64,000 bases of DNA from Prorocentrum cordatum (Eukaryota > Sar > Dinophyceae > Prorocentrales > Prorocentraceae): the NCBI GenBank assembly GCA_963575745.1, contig CAUYUJ010016282.1:1002372-1066371 (forward strand), written 5' to 3'. The translations under genes were made by a program, and so were the position numbers. The notes beneath the pieces were generated by a model. The model made no database searches. It was not told where the DNA came from and saw nothing but the letters and a program-made list of their open reading frames with translations. This document shows positions 1 to 10,344 of the stretch, in pieces. Position 1 is the stretch's first letter; every line of letters begins with the position of its first letter.

Positions 1-57
1 CCAGATCCCGTCTCTGGGTGCGTTCCCCTCACGCTGCATGGATGTCGGCGTGTTGCC

Positions 58-251
58 TCGGGGGCGGCAAAGAGGGGGCTGATGACTAGGGGGGGTGGAT
101 ATCGTGGCGGGAGCCATGATTTTTCCCCGGACTTCATGGCGCCCCTTCTTATTTCATTACGTCCCTGGCCCCCCAGCTGGGCCGCGCACGTGCCGCCGGT
201 CATGATCTGCACCCCCCCCTCTTGGACACCCCCCTCTTTGGCCGCTCCCGA
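58..251 (+). mobile_element. Short inverted-repeat element, family 1 (copy 1)
   Basis: About 194 bp, starting TCGGGGCGGCAAAGAGGGGG and ending CTTTGGCCGCTCCCGA. The two ends are inverted copies of a roughly 23-bp terminal repeat (TCGGGAGCGGC... type). The same element recurs at 12,913, 20,604, 47,109 and 47,866. Flanking pentamers (TTGCC left, CAGGG right) do not match, so the target duplication is lost or the copy is old. It has no coding capacity and is a non-autonomous MITE-like element of the family that forms an intron at 47,863-48,061. Confidence 0.8.
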
Positions 252-535
252 CAGGGGCAGGGGTCCGGGCTCCTGGGGCCCGCGGAGCTGGATACAAATC
301 CGCCTGCTGATTGGGTCCAGATGCAGTCTCCCCTCCTATCGGGGGAGCGTAAGACCCGGGTTTGCCAGGACTCGGGTTCGCCATCGTTTTTTGACGACCG
401 CGCCTCAGATTTTGACGAGGAGGAGTTTCGTGGGATGTCTGCAGCGGGAGGCCTCGTCATAATGCAGGCTCGGCCTCGTCATTTTTTTGACGACCTCGTC
501 GGGGATTTCCGAGTCCCCTGTACCCAGGTCTTACG
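252..535 (+). CDS. Possible exon of unknown function
   Basis: Right after the family-1 element an open frame (codons in phase with position 222) reads a mixed, non-repetitive protein including GSGLLGPAELDTNPPADW and an acidic stretch FFDDRASDFDEEEF. Composition differs from the low-complexity frames around it, and the position next to an intron-forming element would fit an exon. No domain was recognised, and no start or splice sites can be fixed. It may be chance open sequence in GC-rich DNA. Confidence 0.15.
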
Positions 536-837
536 TCCCCCTGGTCCTATCTGGTCAGTCCCACGATCCTGGCCCCCCCTCAGTCAGTGTCAGCACTGCG
601 AGGGTGCCCATGGCCCCCAGGCACCGTGGGCTTCCTCCCCGGCATCCTCCCGCTCTTGTCCGAGGGGCGGTCTCCTGCACGGGTGATGGCGCCGGCATGC
701 ATCATGCCCACCCTTGCTGCCGAAGCTGATTGCAGTCCACGGGGGGGGGGGGGGCATGTGCCTGCGTCGAAGACGGCCCGCTCGGATGTCCAGATACTTG
801 CAGCTGGTGGCCGTCAGCATCTCAAGCGGCACCGCGG

Positions 838-1020
838 GCTCCTCCTCCTCCTGCATGCAACGCTGTGCCTGCTCCTCCTCCTCCTCCTCCTCCTCCTCCT
901 CCACCTCCACCTCCTCCTCCCCCTCCCCCTCCCCCACCCCATCCCCCTTTCCCTCCTCCTCCTCCTCCTCCTCCTCCTCCTCCTCCTCCTTATCCTCTCC
1001 TCCCCTCACCTCCTTCCCCC
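838..1020 (+). repeat. (TCC)n triplet array
   Basis: Interrupted CTC/TCC triplets across about 180 bp, giving poly-Leu, poly-Ser or poly-Pro in the three plus frames and poly-Glu on the minus strand. The long open frames here are by-products. It is the first of more than twenty such purine/pyrimidine arrays in the window. Confidence 0.95.
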
Positions 1021-1114
1021 CTCCTTTCTGGGTGTGCCGATCGTTTCTCGGTGGGGCATCGCTCCGTCGGAGGTCTCGGGGCAGGTGTCTGACGGCCCCA
1101 GGGCCTGGAGAGGG

Positions 1115-1540
1115 AACACCCTGGAGGCCGAGATTGGCAGCGAGAAAACATCCGTCGCGTTTGATTCACGACGCGAGGCACCTGCCTGGTGTTCGCGCAC
1201 GGCGGCAAGTCAGGGGAGGAGAAATCTAGGCCTTCTAGGTGGGGTCGGAGTAGATGGGGTCGGAGGATCGCGCCGCATCCCCGGTGCATCGCCGATGCGG
1301 CTCGATGTGGGGCCCGATGTGCTTCACGTCGACATCGCCGGTGCATCGCCCACGTCGACGATGCATCACCGATTGATCGGCGATCCGGCGCGATCCTCCG
1401 ACGGCTTCTGTGCCGACCCCATCCGGGAGGCCTCTGAGAGCATCCGTCGCGCCTGATGCACGACCCGAGGAGGGCCGGAGCACAGCTGGCACCTGCCTGG
1501 CGTGCAGCGCACGGCATCAGGTCAGGGGAGAAGGAGGAGG
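1115..1540. repeat. Direct repeats flanking a hairpin
   Basis: Segments at about 1,115-1,225 and 1,425-1,540 are diverged direct copies, sharing CATCCGTCGCG, GCACCTGCCTGG and GTCAGGGGAG. Between them, 1,250-1,406 is an inverted repeat whose ends are GGTCGGAGGATCGCGCC and GGCGCGATCCTCCGAC, with internal repeats of GGTGCATCGCC and CGTCGAC. A (GGA)n run follows at 1,529-1,566. The arrangement resembles a short inverted-repeat element with duplicated flanks. Confidence 0.6.
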
Positions 1541-1904
1541 AGGAGGAGGAGGAGGAGGAGGAGGAGCAGGCACACCGCTGGCGTGTGTTGCACGTCCCTG
1601 GGCGTGTGCCACGTAACCCTGCCCTGCTTGATCCCTTTCTCGGGTGCGTTTGCGGAAGGGCTTCGCTTGTCGGAGTGCTTCTTTACGGGAGTGTTCCTCC
1701 TTCCCTCTTCAAGGAGGGAAGATGGAAGATATTCGCTGATCGGGGTGCTTGTGGTAAGGGGAGGTTTTCTTATGCCCTCATACAGCAAGAAGGGGGGAAG
1801 CCAGGGGGTGCCAAGGCGCCTCTTCGCTGTCCTCCTTCCACCTGCATTCGTCCGTCCTCCTTCCTCCTTCATCCTCCGCCTTCCTCCTTCCACCTTCATC
1901 GTTC

Positions 1905-2022
1905 CTCGTTCCTCCTCCTCCTCCTCCTCCTCCACCTCCTCCTCATCGTCCTCCTCCGTCTCCGCCTCCGCGTCCTCCTCCTCCTCCTCCTCCTCCTCCT
2001 CCTCCTCCTCCTCCTCCTCTCT
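1905..2022 (+). repeat. (TCC)n triplet array
   Basis: Pyrimidine triplets CTC/TCC with a few CAT and CGT interruptions. It produces Leu-, Ser- and Arg-rich open frames on both strands that should not be annotated as proteins. Confidence 0.95.
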
Positions 2023-3475
2023 TCTGCCCTCTCGTGGGGTGGCCAGGGCGCCTCTTCGCGCAGTGGCTGCACCACGCCTACCCGCGCGAGTGCCTTGGCC
2101 CTAGCAGGTCGCGCGGGCACCTGGGCAGCGCGTGCTTCGGAGCGCTCAGTTGGCATGCCCACCGCAGTCGCCGCCTGCAGGAGGCCGCGCCGTTCCCAAA
2201 GACCGCCCTCGCGTCATGAAAAGACCACGGCGGAGGCTGCTTTGCAGGGGTTGGCCTGGGGCCAGCGGAAGAACAGATCATCATACGGTCTGGCCGAGGT
2301 ATAAGATCGAGGTCGGCTCGGGGAGGGTGCCCTGATGATCTTCGTGTCTGTTTGATGTTCTTGTGCATCAGGGGGGGGTACCCTCAAATGTTCTTCACTT
2401 GCTCTTGCAGGATGTTTATGTTTCTGTCCTAGGTCCTAGGTCCGACGTTTCCCGCGTTTTCTTCCCTTGTGTGCCTCTTGCGAGGCCCTCGTCGGCACCG
2501 CCCGTTTCGCCCCGAGATTCCAGTCAGAACGCGCACAAGGAGAGGTCAAGGTAGTAGCGGTATCGGTATCTCTTGGTTTCCCCAACGACGGAAGGTTGTT
2601 TTGTAGGTGTCGGTTTGAAGGGGCCATTATTGGGCCCTGGGGCCGTCGAGAATCAACCCACGACCTTAGAAGCAAACAAAGGGTCATGGTTGCATTTCTT
2701 TCCATGTTTTGGGGCTTCTTCAGGCCTCGCTAGAGGCCTGTTTTGGCGTCGTCTCTTGATGGGTTTCTGGGACCTCTTAGGGCTCTTTGGGCACATCACG
2801 GAGCAGGTGGTTGCGATGTATCGGGTTGTCGTTCGAGCATGTCGCCACCAGTTTATGAGCGGTCTCCAGCCGTCGTCGCAGGGCCGTCCAGAGACCGAAC
2901 AGGACGCCAGAGAGAAAACAAAACATCGGGGACGATTTTCGAGGGGTGCGCGCGGGTAGGAGGGTCGGCCATAGAAGCATCACACGATCCCTACCAGTCA
3001 AATTGACGCATGTCTATCGTGCCAGCACAGAATCGGCTCGAGGCACGTTCGATTTAAACATTTCGCCCTCTTCACAGTCGGGAGCTCCGCGAACGCCTGG
3101 GTTATACCGAATTGTCGCTCTCTGCTCTTTCCTGGCTCATCCGCCTCCTCCTGCTTCACGTTGTTAACGCAACCCTCTTTCGCCGCCGGCCCGATATCCT
3201 CCCTCCAACGGCTCCTCCAGGGAAGCACGAGGGAAGAACTTGGAGGGAGCGGGGAAGGGTGACGAGGAAGAGGAGGGTGGTGCAATCAGCCAGTCACTGC
3301 TGAGGACACCAGGCTGTAAAGTCCCCTGCTAGACTGATGCCGTCGATCGTGAAGGAGACGAGCATGACATAATGACATCATGCAAAAAAACGAAAAGCAC
3401 ATATGATAGCATGGCATAACGTACACTTGCATAACGGAAGAGAAGATAAGAGACAACCCAGAATATCATGTATTG
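2023..3475. other. No gene recognised
   Basis: Mixed-composition sequence with only short open frames on both strands. I see no recognisable domain, RNA gene or clear repeat. GGCCAGGGCGCCTCTTCGC at about 2,041 resembles GTGCCAAGGCGCCTCTTCGC at about 1,808, indicating a short local duplication. Confidence 0.5.
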
Positions 3476-3700
3476 TGAAGGCTTTACGGCCAGTGCCGCC
3501 GACCCGCAAGGACGACGACGACAACGACGACGACGACGACAACGACAACGACGAGCTGATGACCCTGCCACAGGCTCGGGACATGAGGCGGGCGGTGGGG
3601 GGAGGAGGAGGAGGAGGAGGAGGAGGAGGAGGAGGAGGAGGAGGAGGAGAAGGAGGAGGAGCAGGCAGAGGAGCCAGAGAAGGAGGAGAAGGAGGAAGTG

Positions 3701-3732
<32 letters not shown>

Positions 3733-3795
3733 GGAGGAGGAGGAGGAGGAGGAGGAGGGGGGAGGGGGAAGGGGGAGGGGGAGGGGAGGGGAGGG
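3476..3795 (+). repeat. (GAC)n and (GGA)n arrays
   Basis: GACGACGACAACGAC triplets at 3,508-3,556 are followed by (GGA)n with interruptions at 3,598-3,795. The unique lead-in at 3,476-3,502 (GAAGGCTTTACGGCCAGTGC) recurs with few changes at 41,209, also just before a (GGA)n array, so this is probably one dispersed element whose core expands as GGA. Confidence 0.9.
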
Positions 3796-4104
3796 GGAAC
3801 AGCGCGGAACGGCTGTCCACGAAGGAGAGGTCAAGCCTCCCTTGCCGGGCGGGTGCTGAAACCCTTGTGGGCCCAACAGCCGAAGGGGCGGGATTCTGCT
3901 GGTCAGACCCCTTGAAAGTTGACTCACGACTATCGGCGCCGAGCGAAGCTGCTCCTACCCCAGGCCGTCGCTGAGCGATACGGTGTAGCTTTCAAAAAGG
4001 GATTCCCCGTGGTCGGGCGACGTCCTTCCATCAGGCGCCTAAAAACGTCCAGCCATTAGACGCGGGTTTCCCGCGAGGCCGCCCGATTGAAAACCAACCC
4101 ATCA

Positions 4105-4430
4105 GTTGATTTAGTCACGCCCCTGCTATGCCTCAGCGACATCTGCATGTACATTTTCGCAGCTATTTTGGCTGCGAAGTAGCGAAAACATGGCTCGCCC
4201 GCCCGCCCGCGCGTCCGCAGGCTGGCCGACCTTCGTCCCGCTGAAAAGGCGCAATATCACATATCTTGCCATGTCTACAATAAGTATATCACCAAACCAC
4301 CATTTGAGCCGGAGCAAGAGATTGTTACAGGAAAAGCAAGAGGAATAACCACATGATGAACAAGCACACGTTTCGCCGATCAGTTGGGCAAATTACCAAA
4401 GCTCCCTTCCTCACTGAGAACTGGCAACGT
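4105..4430 (+). repeat. Diverged direct repeat, left copy
   Basis: This segment is similar to 7,600-7,890. Shared blocks in the same order include GCATGTAC, GCAGCTAT.TTGGCTGC, CTTGCCATG.CTACAA, ATTGTTACAGGAA, ACATGATGAACAAGCA and AAAGCTCCCTTCCTC. The copies lie 3.5 kb apart in direct orientation. They could be old terminal repeats of a decayed element or a plain segmental duplication; no integrase or protease motif was seen between them. Confidence 0.7.
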
Positions 4431-4439
4431 ACTGGTTAT

Positions 4440-6020
4440 CATACATTTATGAGAGAAGGAAGCTCTGTTTCTACCTTCGACGGATGATGTGCGACAAAGA
4501 GAGCACCACCGCCACGGCTTAAGTGTGAACGCTCCCGGAGCAGATTCAACCGTCGATGTCGGAGAACCGAGCCACCGCCTTCACTCCAAAATTTGTTGGG
4601 GGAGATCCTTCGACGACGAGCCTCGCCCGGACACCCCGAAGGCAATGGCGACAAGGAGCTCAACTGGCACGGGGGCGGCGAGCAGATGCTGGTCCCAATT
4701 GCCGATCAAACCGAGGTCCCAATCCACCTGGCGGGCGGCGAGCAAAACATAGAGTCAATTTCGTCAATATGGACACCGAAACCCATGGTTCAAAATGACG
4801 ATCGCCGGTCACATGAAGGAGGTGGCGAGGCCCATGGCATCAGATCCCCTGTTCCGTTGGGCGGCAATCGGCCTCCTACGCAGGCGCCCTTCGCTTCTGG
4901 CGGTGAAGCCGCGATTCCGCCCGACGATTCGTTGGAATGTGGTTTGGGGGATGTCATGGGGGATCAACCCGTGGGAAGCCCGGCCAGGGCAACCAGCGAG
5001 CGAAGGCGCGAGGCGATTAGTGTTTCCAATGCATCGCCGCTCGGCAAGCGGATGACGTCCGACGACGTTCCCGAGGGCGGCCTTGTGCTCGATCCGGGGC
5101 GGTGGTCCGGGAGCTATGCGCCGGGGCTTCCACCTCATCTTTTCGACGCTTGTTGATGGGGGCTTCGGGTGGCGACATTGAACTCAGCTGTTCGTGCACT
5201 TGGACCGCATTTGGCCGTGTCTCCTGCTCCTCCTCGCCCCCCCTGCCCCCCCCTTCGAGGCCTTTCTTCTGTTCGCCTCCTCTGCGAGCGGGCGAATCTG
5301 GTCCAAATCCGGCCCCGCGTGCAACATTGCTGTTCAGCGCCTGCAAGGGCCATTCGGTCCGAGTTGCCGACCCGAAGCGCATTTGCATCAGGTATGACGC
5401 GGCAGCAAGGTACTCTCACACCAGGCAATCGTCATCCCGTTGGAAGATGCCTCAATGAAAATGTCAATGGCCAGGCATATTGCATCGCCGCAGAGGGGCC
5501 TCCAGGGCGTTCGGCAGCGCCGTTTTCTACCCAGCTTGGGCCGTATATCGCCCCGACGGCTCCAGTCGCTAAAGACCAAGAGTGGCGGTCTTATGGGGCA
5601 GTCAGGTTGGTCCGGAAAGCGCGGGGGGGTGAGCGTGGCGCGATGCGCGGAGAGTTATCGACGCGGCTTAGACCTGGAGGTTGGGCGCGAGTAGTGGCTG
5701 GCCAGGCGTTCGACTCCAGCGTTGTGGTCTGGGTGATCCGTGCCCGCTCTCGGAGTTGCATGCGCTCACCTTCAAGTCCCGCATCTCCGAGAACCAAGAC
5801 ATGTGGATTCAACGCGACGGCTCCCCGGCGACCACATTGCTTCCCAAATGGAGCGACGTTCATCATATTATGCGTTTTGCCGTGCAGGGGGCGCAGCGCG
5901 CTCAGGTTTTGTGGGCATTGGCCCGCGACCGTCGGTGCGCCGGTCTCAAAACTTACCCCGACTTCGACGCGGCTTGCGTGGACTGGGTTTAACAGCACCA
6001 AGTCTTAGTACGGGTACCTC
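4440..6020 (+). pseudogene. Coding-like stretch, unrecognised, broken
   Basis: Between the two direct repeats the plus strand carries mixed-composition open frames in several phases. 4,593-5,156 reads 187 residues including PDDSLECGLGDVMGDQPVGS. 5,169-6,008 reads 279 residues. 5,681-5,992 in another phase includes LHALTFKSRISENQDMWIQR and ends YPDFDAACVDWV. The phase changes suggest a decayed open frame, perhaps of a retroelement, but no catalytic motif (YxDD, zinc finger, DDE) was seen, so no function is assigned. Simple GC-driven open sequence remains possible. Confidence 0.3.
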
Positions 6021-7599
6021 ACGAAGACGATGATGACGCGCTCGCTCCTACTGAGAGAACGACCGCGCTACCTCCTGCGCAGCAGCGATTGCCGCAGTCG
6101 GTTGGGCACGCCGGGCTGCGCTACGCAGAGGGGATCTGCGCAGCACGTTGCTTCCATCAGTGAACCCGGCGCAATCAGGCCGAATAACCGCCGAGAAATC
6201 GATCTGGCCAAGAGAGGTCGACAGGGTTTGGGCCCATGACCCTGCGGCGAGGAAGTGGGCGAGCTCTGATGCTGCCCGCGCGCAGGCAAGATCGCAGCGC
6301 AGGTGGGGGGGCGCCAGCGCTGGCGGCGCATCCATTCGCAGAGAAAACGGCATGCAGGGAAAGACCGCGCTACACAGCAACATCATGACGGTATTTGTCC
6401 TGGTTGCTTGCGTCCCCAGATGAAGAGCCAGCTGCCCGTGCCGCAGAATCCTTACAGGTTGGAAAAGGCAAGAAGTCTGGCTCGCAGGTGGATCAAGTTC
6501 CAGAATGCGCACCTCAAGACGCCTGCAACTGGGAAGAATGCGGTCGTTCCTCCGTGGCAGCGTGGGTGGGTGGGTGGGGGGGGGGGGCGTGCCATATTGG
6601 AACCCTTTGTCTGGGGCTATGACCATCCAGCGGAACGCAATGGGGGCGAGCCCAGCTTAGGATGGCCCGCGTGGTGGACAACGCCCCCGAGGGCCAACGA
6701 TGTCGAATCGCTCAGCCACTTGAAAACTGCAATGGAAAAGGAATAGAGGATCACTGGCCGCAGGCGGAATTCCCGAGGGCTCCAATGCCGAAAGCACGTG
6801 CAGCGAGGGAACGGACGCCAACCGACTATGCCGGGGCCGGTGCCTTTTCTCGGGAGTCATCCGTCAAGGCGGCACAGAGGACGAACACCGCGAGGCCTGA
6901 CGGCCGCCCCGCGGCAGCAAGACTGCCGGGCGACGCCGGGGGCGCGGGCGAGGAGAGCGAGAAAGACGGCACGGAAGTTGAGGCAAAGCAATCGCGCGCC
7001 AGATGATCAACAGGAACCCAGGCGACGCCGAGCTGAGAACCCGAGCCAGAGGGCGCGTCTTTCCGCGCGGGGGCTGCCTCTCAAAGTTCCGCCTCGGCCG
7101 CGAGACTGCCCGCAGTCAGAGACTCCCGGCTGGGCGCGCCTCGGCGCAATCAGGCCCGCGCCTCGCGGCGCCGCGCGGACGGCGCCCACCCATGGCGCGC
7201 GCGCCGACAGCGAGCAGCAGGGCGCGGATCCCTCTGTACCGTGGCAGGCGGGCGCCTGGGACTGGCGGCGGTCTTGGAGCTGGGGCCCAGGCAAATGGCG
7301 CGGCGACGACAGCTGGGGCCGCGGCGACCGGGAGAGAATGGGGACGGGGAGCCTGGCTATGCCGCAAATACCTCGTCGAGGCAAACCATCGCGGTTCAGG
7401 TGCGTCCGCGGCGGATGAAGCAAGCCGCCTGGCATTGAGGTGCTACGTGCTGAGTGTCCCAGAGCGTTGTGAGCCGGGCAGCGGGGGCGCTGCCTTGCCG
7501 GGCGCGGCGCGACGGGCCGCTTCATTGAGCAATTTAGGGGCGTTGACACATCGTTAACGTCCACCTGCGCGAGTGGGGCTCGCCGGGGGGACTTGCTGC
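6021..7599. other. GC-rich stretch, no gene recognised
   Basis: Long frames exist in several phases, for example 6,798-7,418 and 7,003-7,557 on plus and 7,007-7,627 on minus, all rich in Arg, Ala, Gly and Pro. Frames overlapping on both strands at this GC content are expected by chance. A run of 12 G lies near 6,577-6,588. No domain or RNA gene was recognised. Confidence 0.5.
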
Positions 7600-7890
7600 G
7601 TTTGATGAGGGACCTTAGCATGTACACGCTCGCAGCTATATTGGCTGCAATTTGGCAGAGGACTCGCCCGCTCGCCGGCGCGCCCGCCGGCCGGCGGGTC
7701 CTCTTCCCTCACGGCACAATCTCACCTGTCTTGCCATGGCTACAAGAAGTGCATGACAAATCCACCGCTTAAGCTTCAGCAGTATATATGTAAATATTGT
7801 TACAGGAAGAACCATAACAATAACAACATGATGAACAAGCATTCGTTTTGCCGATCAACTGGGCAACGAAAGCTCCCTTCCTCGCGGATA
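7600..7890 (+). repeat. Diverged direct repeat, right copy
   Basis: Partner of 4,105-4,430, with blocks in the same order: AGCATGTAC, GCAGCTATATTGGCTGC, CTTGCCATGGCTACAA, ATTGTTACAGGAA, ACATGATGAACAAGCA and AAAGCTCCCTTCCTC. Many substitutions and small indels indicate an old duplication. Confidence 0.7.
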
Positions 7891-8256
7891 GCTGGTGAAA
7901 TGCTCCATCTGTCCCGAGCGAACCTGGCACATCGACGACAGGCGACTGCTCGATGGAGGCATTTTGTTTCATGCCCCCGGGCGCGGGCTCGTTCGATCCT
8001 ACTTTCGCCCCCCAACGATTCAACCCACGGGGGCGGGGTGTCAGGAGGCGAAGGATGGATGGGCTCCTCGGCCCTTTCGTCACCCCCACCAGACTGGGTG
8101 TCGGGGGATTCGGGTGGGTTCGGATCCCGATCAGGTGGACTCGAGTCCAAGAAGGTGTCAACGAGCCATTTGCCGAACACTCCTACGTATATTGCGACTT
8201 CTAACGCACTTGGAACCATGTCAAAGCGCTGTAGGTACGCTGTTCTATGCCACTCA

Positions 8257-8288
8257 TGGTGCTGCTGCTGCTGCTGCTGCTGCTGCTA
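8257..8288 (+). repeat. (CTG)n microsatellite
   Basis: About ten GCT/CTG triplets in a row in otherwise mixed sequence. Confidence 0.95.
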
Positions 8289-8419
8289 TCTTAGCTTATC
8301 ATTCAGGTCAGCATGTCGATTTCCTTCCCAACGCTCGAGGCCAATTTCGTTTAGCCCTGGTAAGCCACCTGCCCTACACCACAGTTTTGAGCGATCAAGG
8401 CTTCGCACCGCGCCCACAC

Positions 8420-8862
8420 GTCTCTGTGCGGTGTGGCGGGGCGCGCCGCTCACGAGGGCCCTCCCAGGAAGCCGCCGACGACCGACTGGCAGCCGGACCG
8501 GGCGACGACGGGCGGGCGGGCGACCTCCAGCATGTTGGGCACGGTCGTCAGTTCCTCGCCCATGTTGCACGCGCTGCCGATATGGCGAACAGCCACTCCT
8601 CCACACCATGGCGTTCTTACGCGCGTCTGGCGCGTCTGCATCCAGCGCCCCCGGCAAGGTCGCCGTAGAAGCGCCCGCACAGGCTCCACGAAGATCGAGA
8701 GCAGGTTGAACTCCGCATCCCCCTGTGCCAGCCACGCGTTCTTCAGGCCTTGCTCGGTGGCGTGGCGGACGTCGTGGTGCAGCTCGTGGAGTGGGAATGT
8801 CCTCTGGTCGATGACGTTCGTGCCGGTGGTGATGGGGGAGGAAGGGAGGAGACAAATGAGGA
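8420..8862 (-). CDS. Possible coding segment of unknown function
   Basis: On the minus strand one frame reads from TTGTNVIDQRTFPLHELHHD through ATEQGLKNAWLAQGDAEFNL and on to SGCQSVVGGFLGGPS before a stop. The stretch is non-repetitive and amphipathic, unlike the Arg/Glu frames in the GGA array just upstream of it (8,862-9,110). No family was recognised. It could be an exon on the same strand as the helicase remnant at 9,840-10,080, or chance. Confidence 0.2.
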
Positions 8863-9112
8863 GGAGGAGGAGGAGGAGACATAGCAGGCAGAGGAGGAGG
8901 AGGAGGAGGAGGAGGAGGAGGAAAAGGAGGAGGAGGAGGGGGAGTGGGGCGGAGGAGGAGAGAGGAGGTGAGGAGGAGGAAAGTAGGAGGAGGACGGAAC
9001 GGGAGGGGCAGGGGCAGGGGGAGGGGGAGGGGGAACGCAGGGGAAAGAGGAGGAGGAGAAGAAAGAAGAGGACGAGAAAGAGGATGAGGAGGAGGAAGAG
9101 GAGGAGGACGTG
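8862..9112 (+). repeat. (GGA)n array with interruptions
   Basis: About 250 bp of GGA/GAG triplets broken by GACATAGCAGGCAG, GGGGAGTGGGGC and GGGGCAGGGGCAGG. All six frames are open over much of it, giving artefactual Pro/Ser/Leu- and Arg/Glu-rich frames. Confidence 0.95.
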
Positions 9113-9313
9113 GAGAGCCGTCTGTCTCTTCGGGGGCGGGCCGGGGTTGTGGCCGCAACCTAGCACGACGGCCATCGTAGTATGTAACCGAAGATGGTTG
9201 GCCAGAACACGTCAGTACACAGCACATGATGGAACCGCAAACGTAGCAGAAACGCGACCATCCTATACAAATGGATCCCCAGGGTGTGGTTACACTTGGG
9301 CATCCTACTGGTC

Positions 9314-9460
9314 TTAAGTCGGGCATGCCCCTCTACAGGAGGGAGATTCCAACATATTCCAATTTCTTCGACGGTACGACCCCACATGGGAATCTGTTTA
9401 GCTTGCCCTTAGCCCTTCGCTCATCGCCCTGGCGGATTCCCTCCTTTTGCCCGTGATATG
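9314..9460 (+). mobile_element. TTAA element, left end only
   Basis: TTAAGTCGGGCATGCCCCTC and the following TACAGGAGGGAGATTCC match the left terminus of the family-2 element (full copies at 12,619, 36,143, 44,779 and 46,608). The right terminus (...GCCCGACTTAA) was not found, so this copy is truncated or heavily decayed; the end given is approximate. Confidence 0.6.
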
Positions 9461-9839
9461 TTATCCTCCCTCTCCTTCGATTTTTCCCCCTCCTCATCCT
9501 TTTGCTCCTCCTCGTCCTTTTCCACCTCCACCTCCTCACCCTCTCCCTACCACACCTCCGTCCTCATCCTCCCCTTGCCGCTTCTCTATGTGCACCTCTC
9601 CTTCCCCCTGGTCGGGGCAAGCAAGTCGATTTTCCTCGGCGTCGTCGCCGCCTCGGCCAACGCGCGCACGTTCGCCGACGGCTAGATCACGAAGCCTTTG
9701 GGGCAGCCCCGGGTGCCATGCCTTCGGGACAACCACGCGGGCCGCTGGGGCGCGAGCCGATGCCGTCGGGACAACCCCGCGAGCCAGCCCGTAGGGACAA
9801 CCCCGCGGGCCTTTAGCTGCGTGCCGCGGCGCTCGGGCG

Positions 9840-10080
9840 GGAGGCAGCACGAAGCCAAGCTTCGCGGCGAGCTACTCGGCCTCATCCCTGGAGGGCCTCG
9901 CTTTCTCATCGAACTTCTTGGGCGCGCCCCGCAATGACACCGGCGGCCCGCGCTACAGAAACTCGCGCGAGGGCGGCCGCAGGATGAACATGTTCCGCGT
10001 GCGCGTGACGCGGGAGAACATGACGTAGAGGTGCAGCCACCAGTGGCCCCGATTCGGCCGAGGATGGGTTACCACCCCCG
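9840..10080 (-). pseudogene. PIF1-like helicase, C-terminal remnant
   Basis: The minus strand reads GHWWLHLYVMFSRVTRTRNM then FILRPPSREFL, followed after a TAG (plus 9,953-9,955) in the same frame by RGPPVSLRGAPKKFDEKARP, SRDEAE and a second TAG (9,872-9,874). YVMxSRV followed by an (I/L)LR segment is the C-terminal helicase motif region of PIF1/RecD-type DNA helicases, where the S-R pair lies in helicase motif VI. The REFL..RGPP.SL....KKF tail with a coiled extension matches my memory of expanded PIF1-like families in dinoflagellates. If the tail is part of the protein, both TAG codons (each could derive from GAG) are disabling. Upstream exons with Walker motifs would lie at higher coordinates and were not found; that region is tandem repeat. 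Most likely a relic. Confidence 0.6.
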
Positions 10081-10156
10081 GCCCGGACACAAGGGGCTAC
10101 CCCTGCGCCCGGCCGCTGTGTCGCCGTCGTCGTCGTCGTCAGCTCCTCAGTCACCC

Positions 10157-10320
10157 TTTCGGGCACGCAGGCCCATGACAACGACAACTTCGCCGACGAC
10201 AAGCTCAGACGAGGCTACCCGCACTTCTCCGTCACGTTTTCGGGCACGCAGGCCCATGACAACAACACCTTTGCCGACGACAAGCTCCGACGAGGCTACC
10301 CGCACTTCGCTCACAGGCGA
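10157..10320 (+). repeat. 81-bp tandem duplication
   Basis: Two copies, starting near 10,159 and 10,240, share TCGGGCACGCAGGCCCATGA, GCCGACGACAAGCTC and GACGAGGCTACCCGCACTTC with few changes. The period of 81 is a multiple of three, so the frame stays open, but no protein family was recognised. Confidence 0.85.
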
Positions 10321-10344
10321 AGCTCCCGCCTAATACGTCCCCCG

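Noticed and set aside
7003-7627. Overlapping 180- to 206-residue frames on both strands
   Set aside because: Arg/Ala/Gly/Pro composition and openness on both strands are expected at this GC content; no domain.
4105-7890. Annotation as an LTR retrotransposon
   Set aside because: No reliable TG...CA ends, target duplication, primer-binding site or integrase/protease motif; left as a direct repeat pair.
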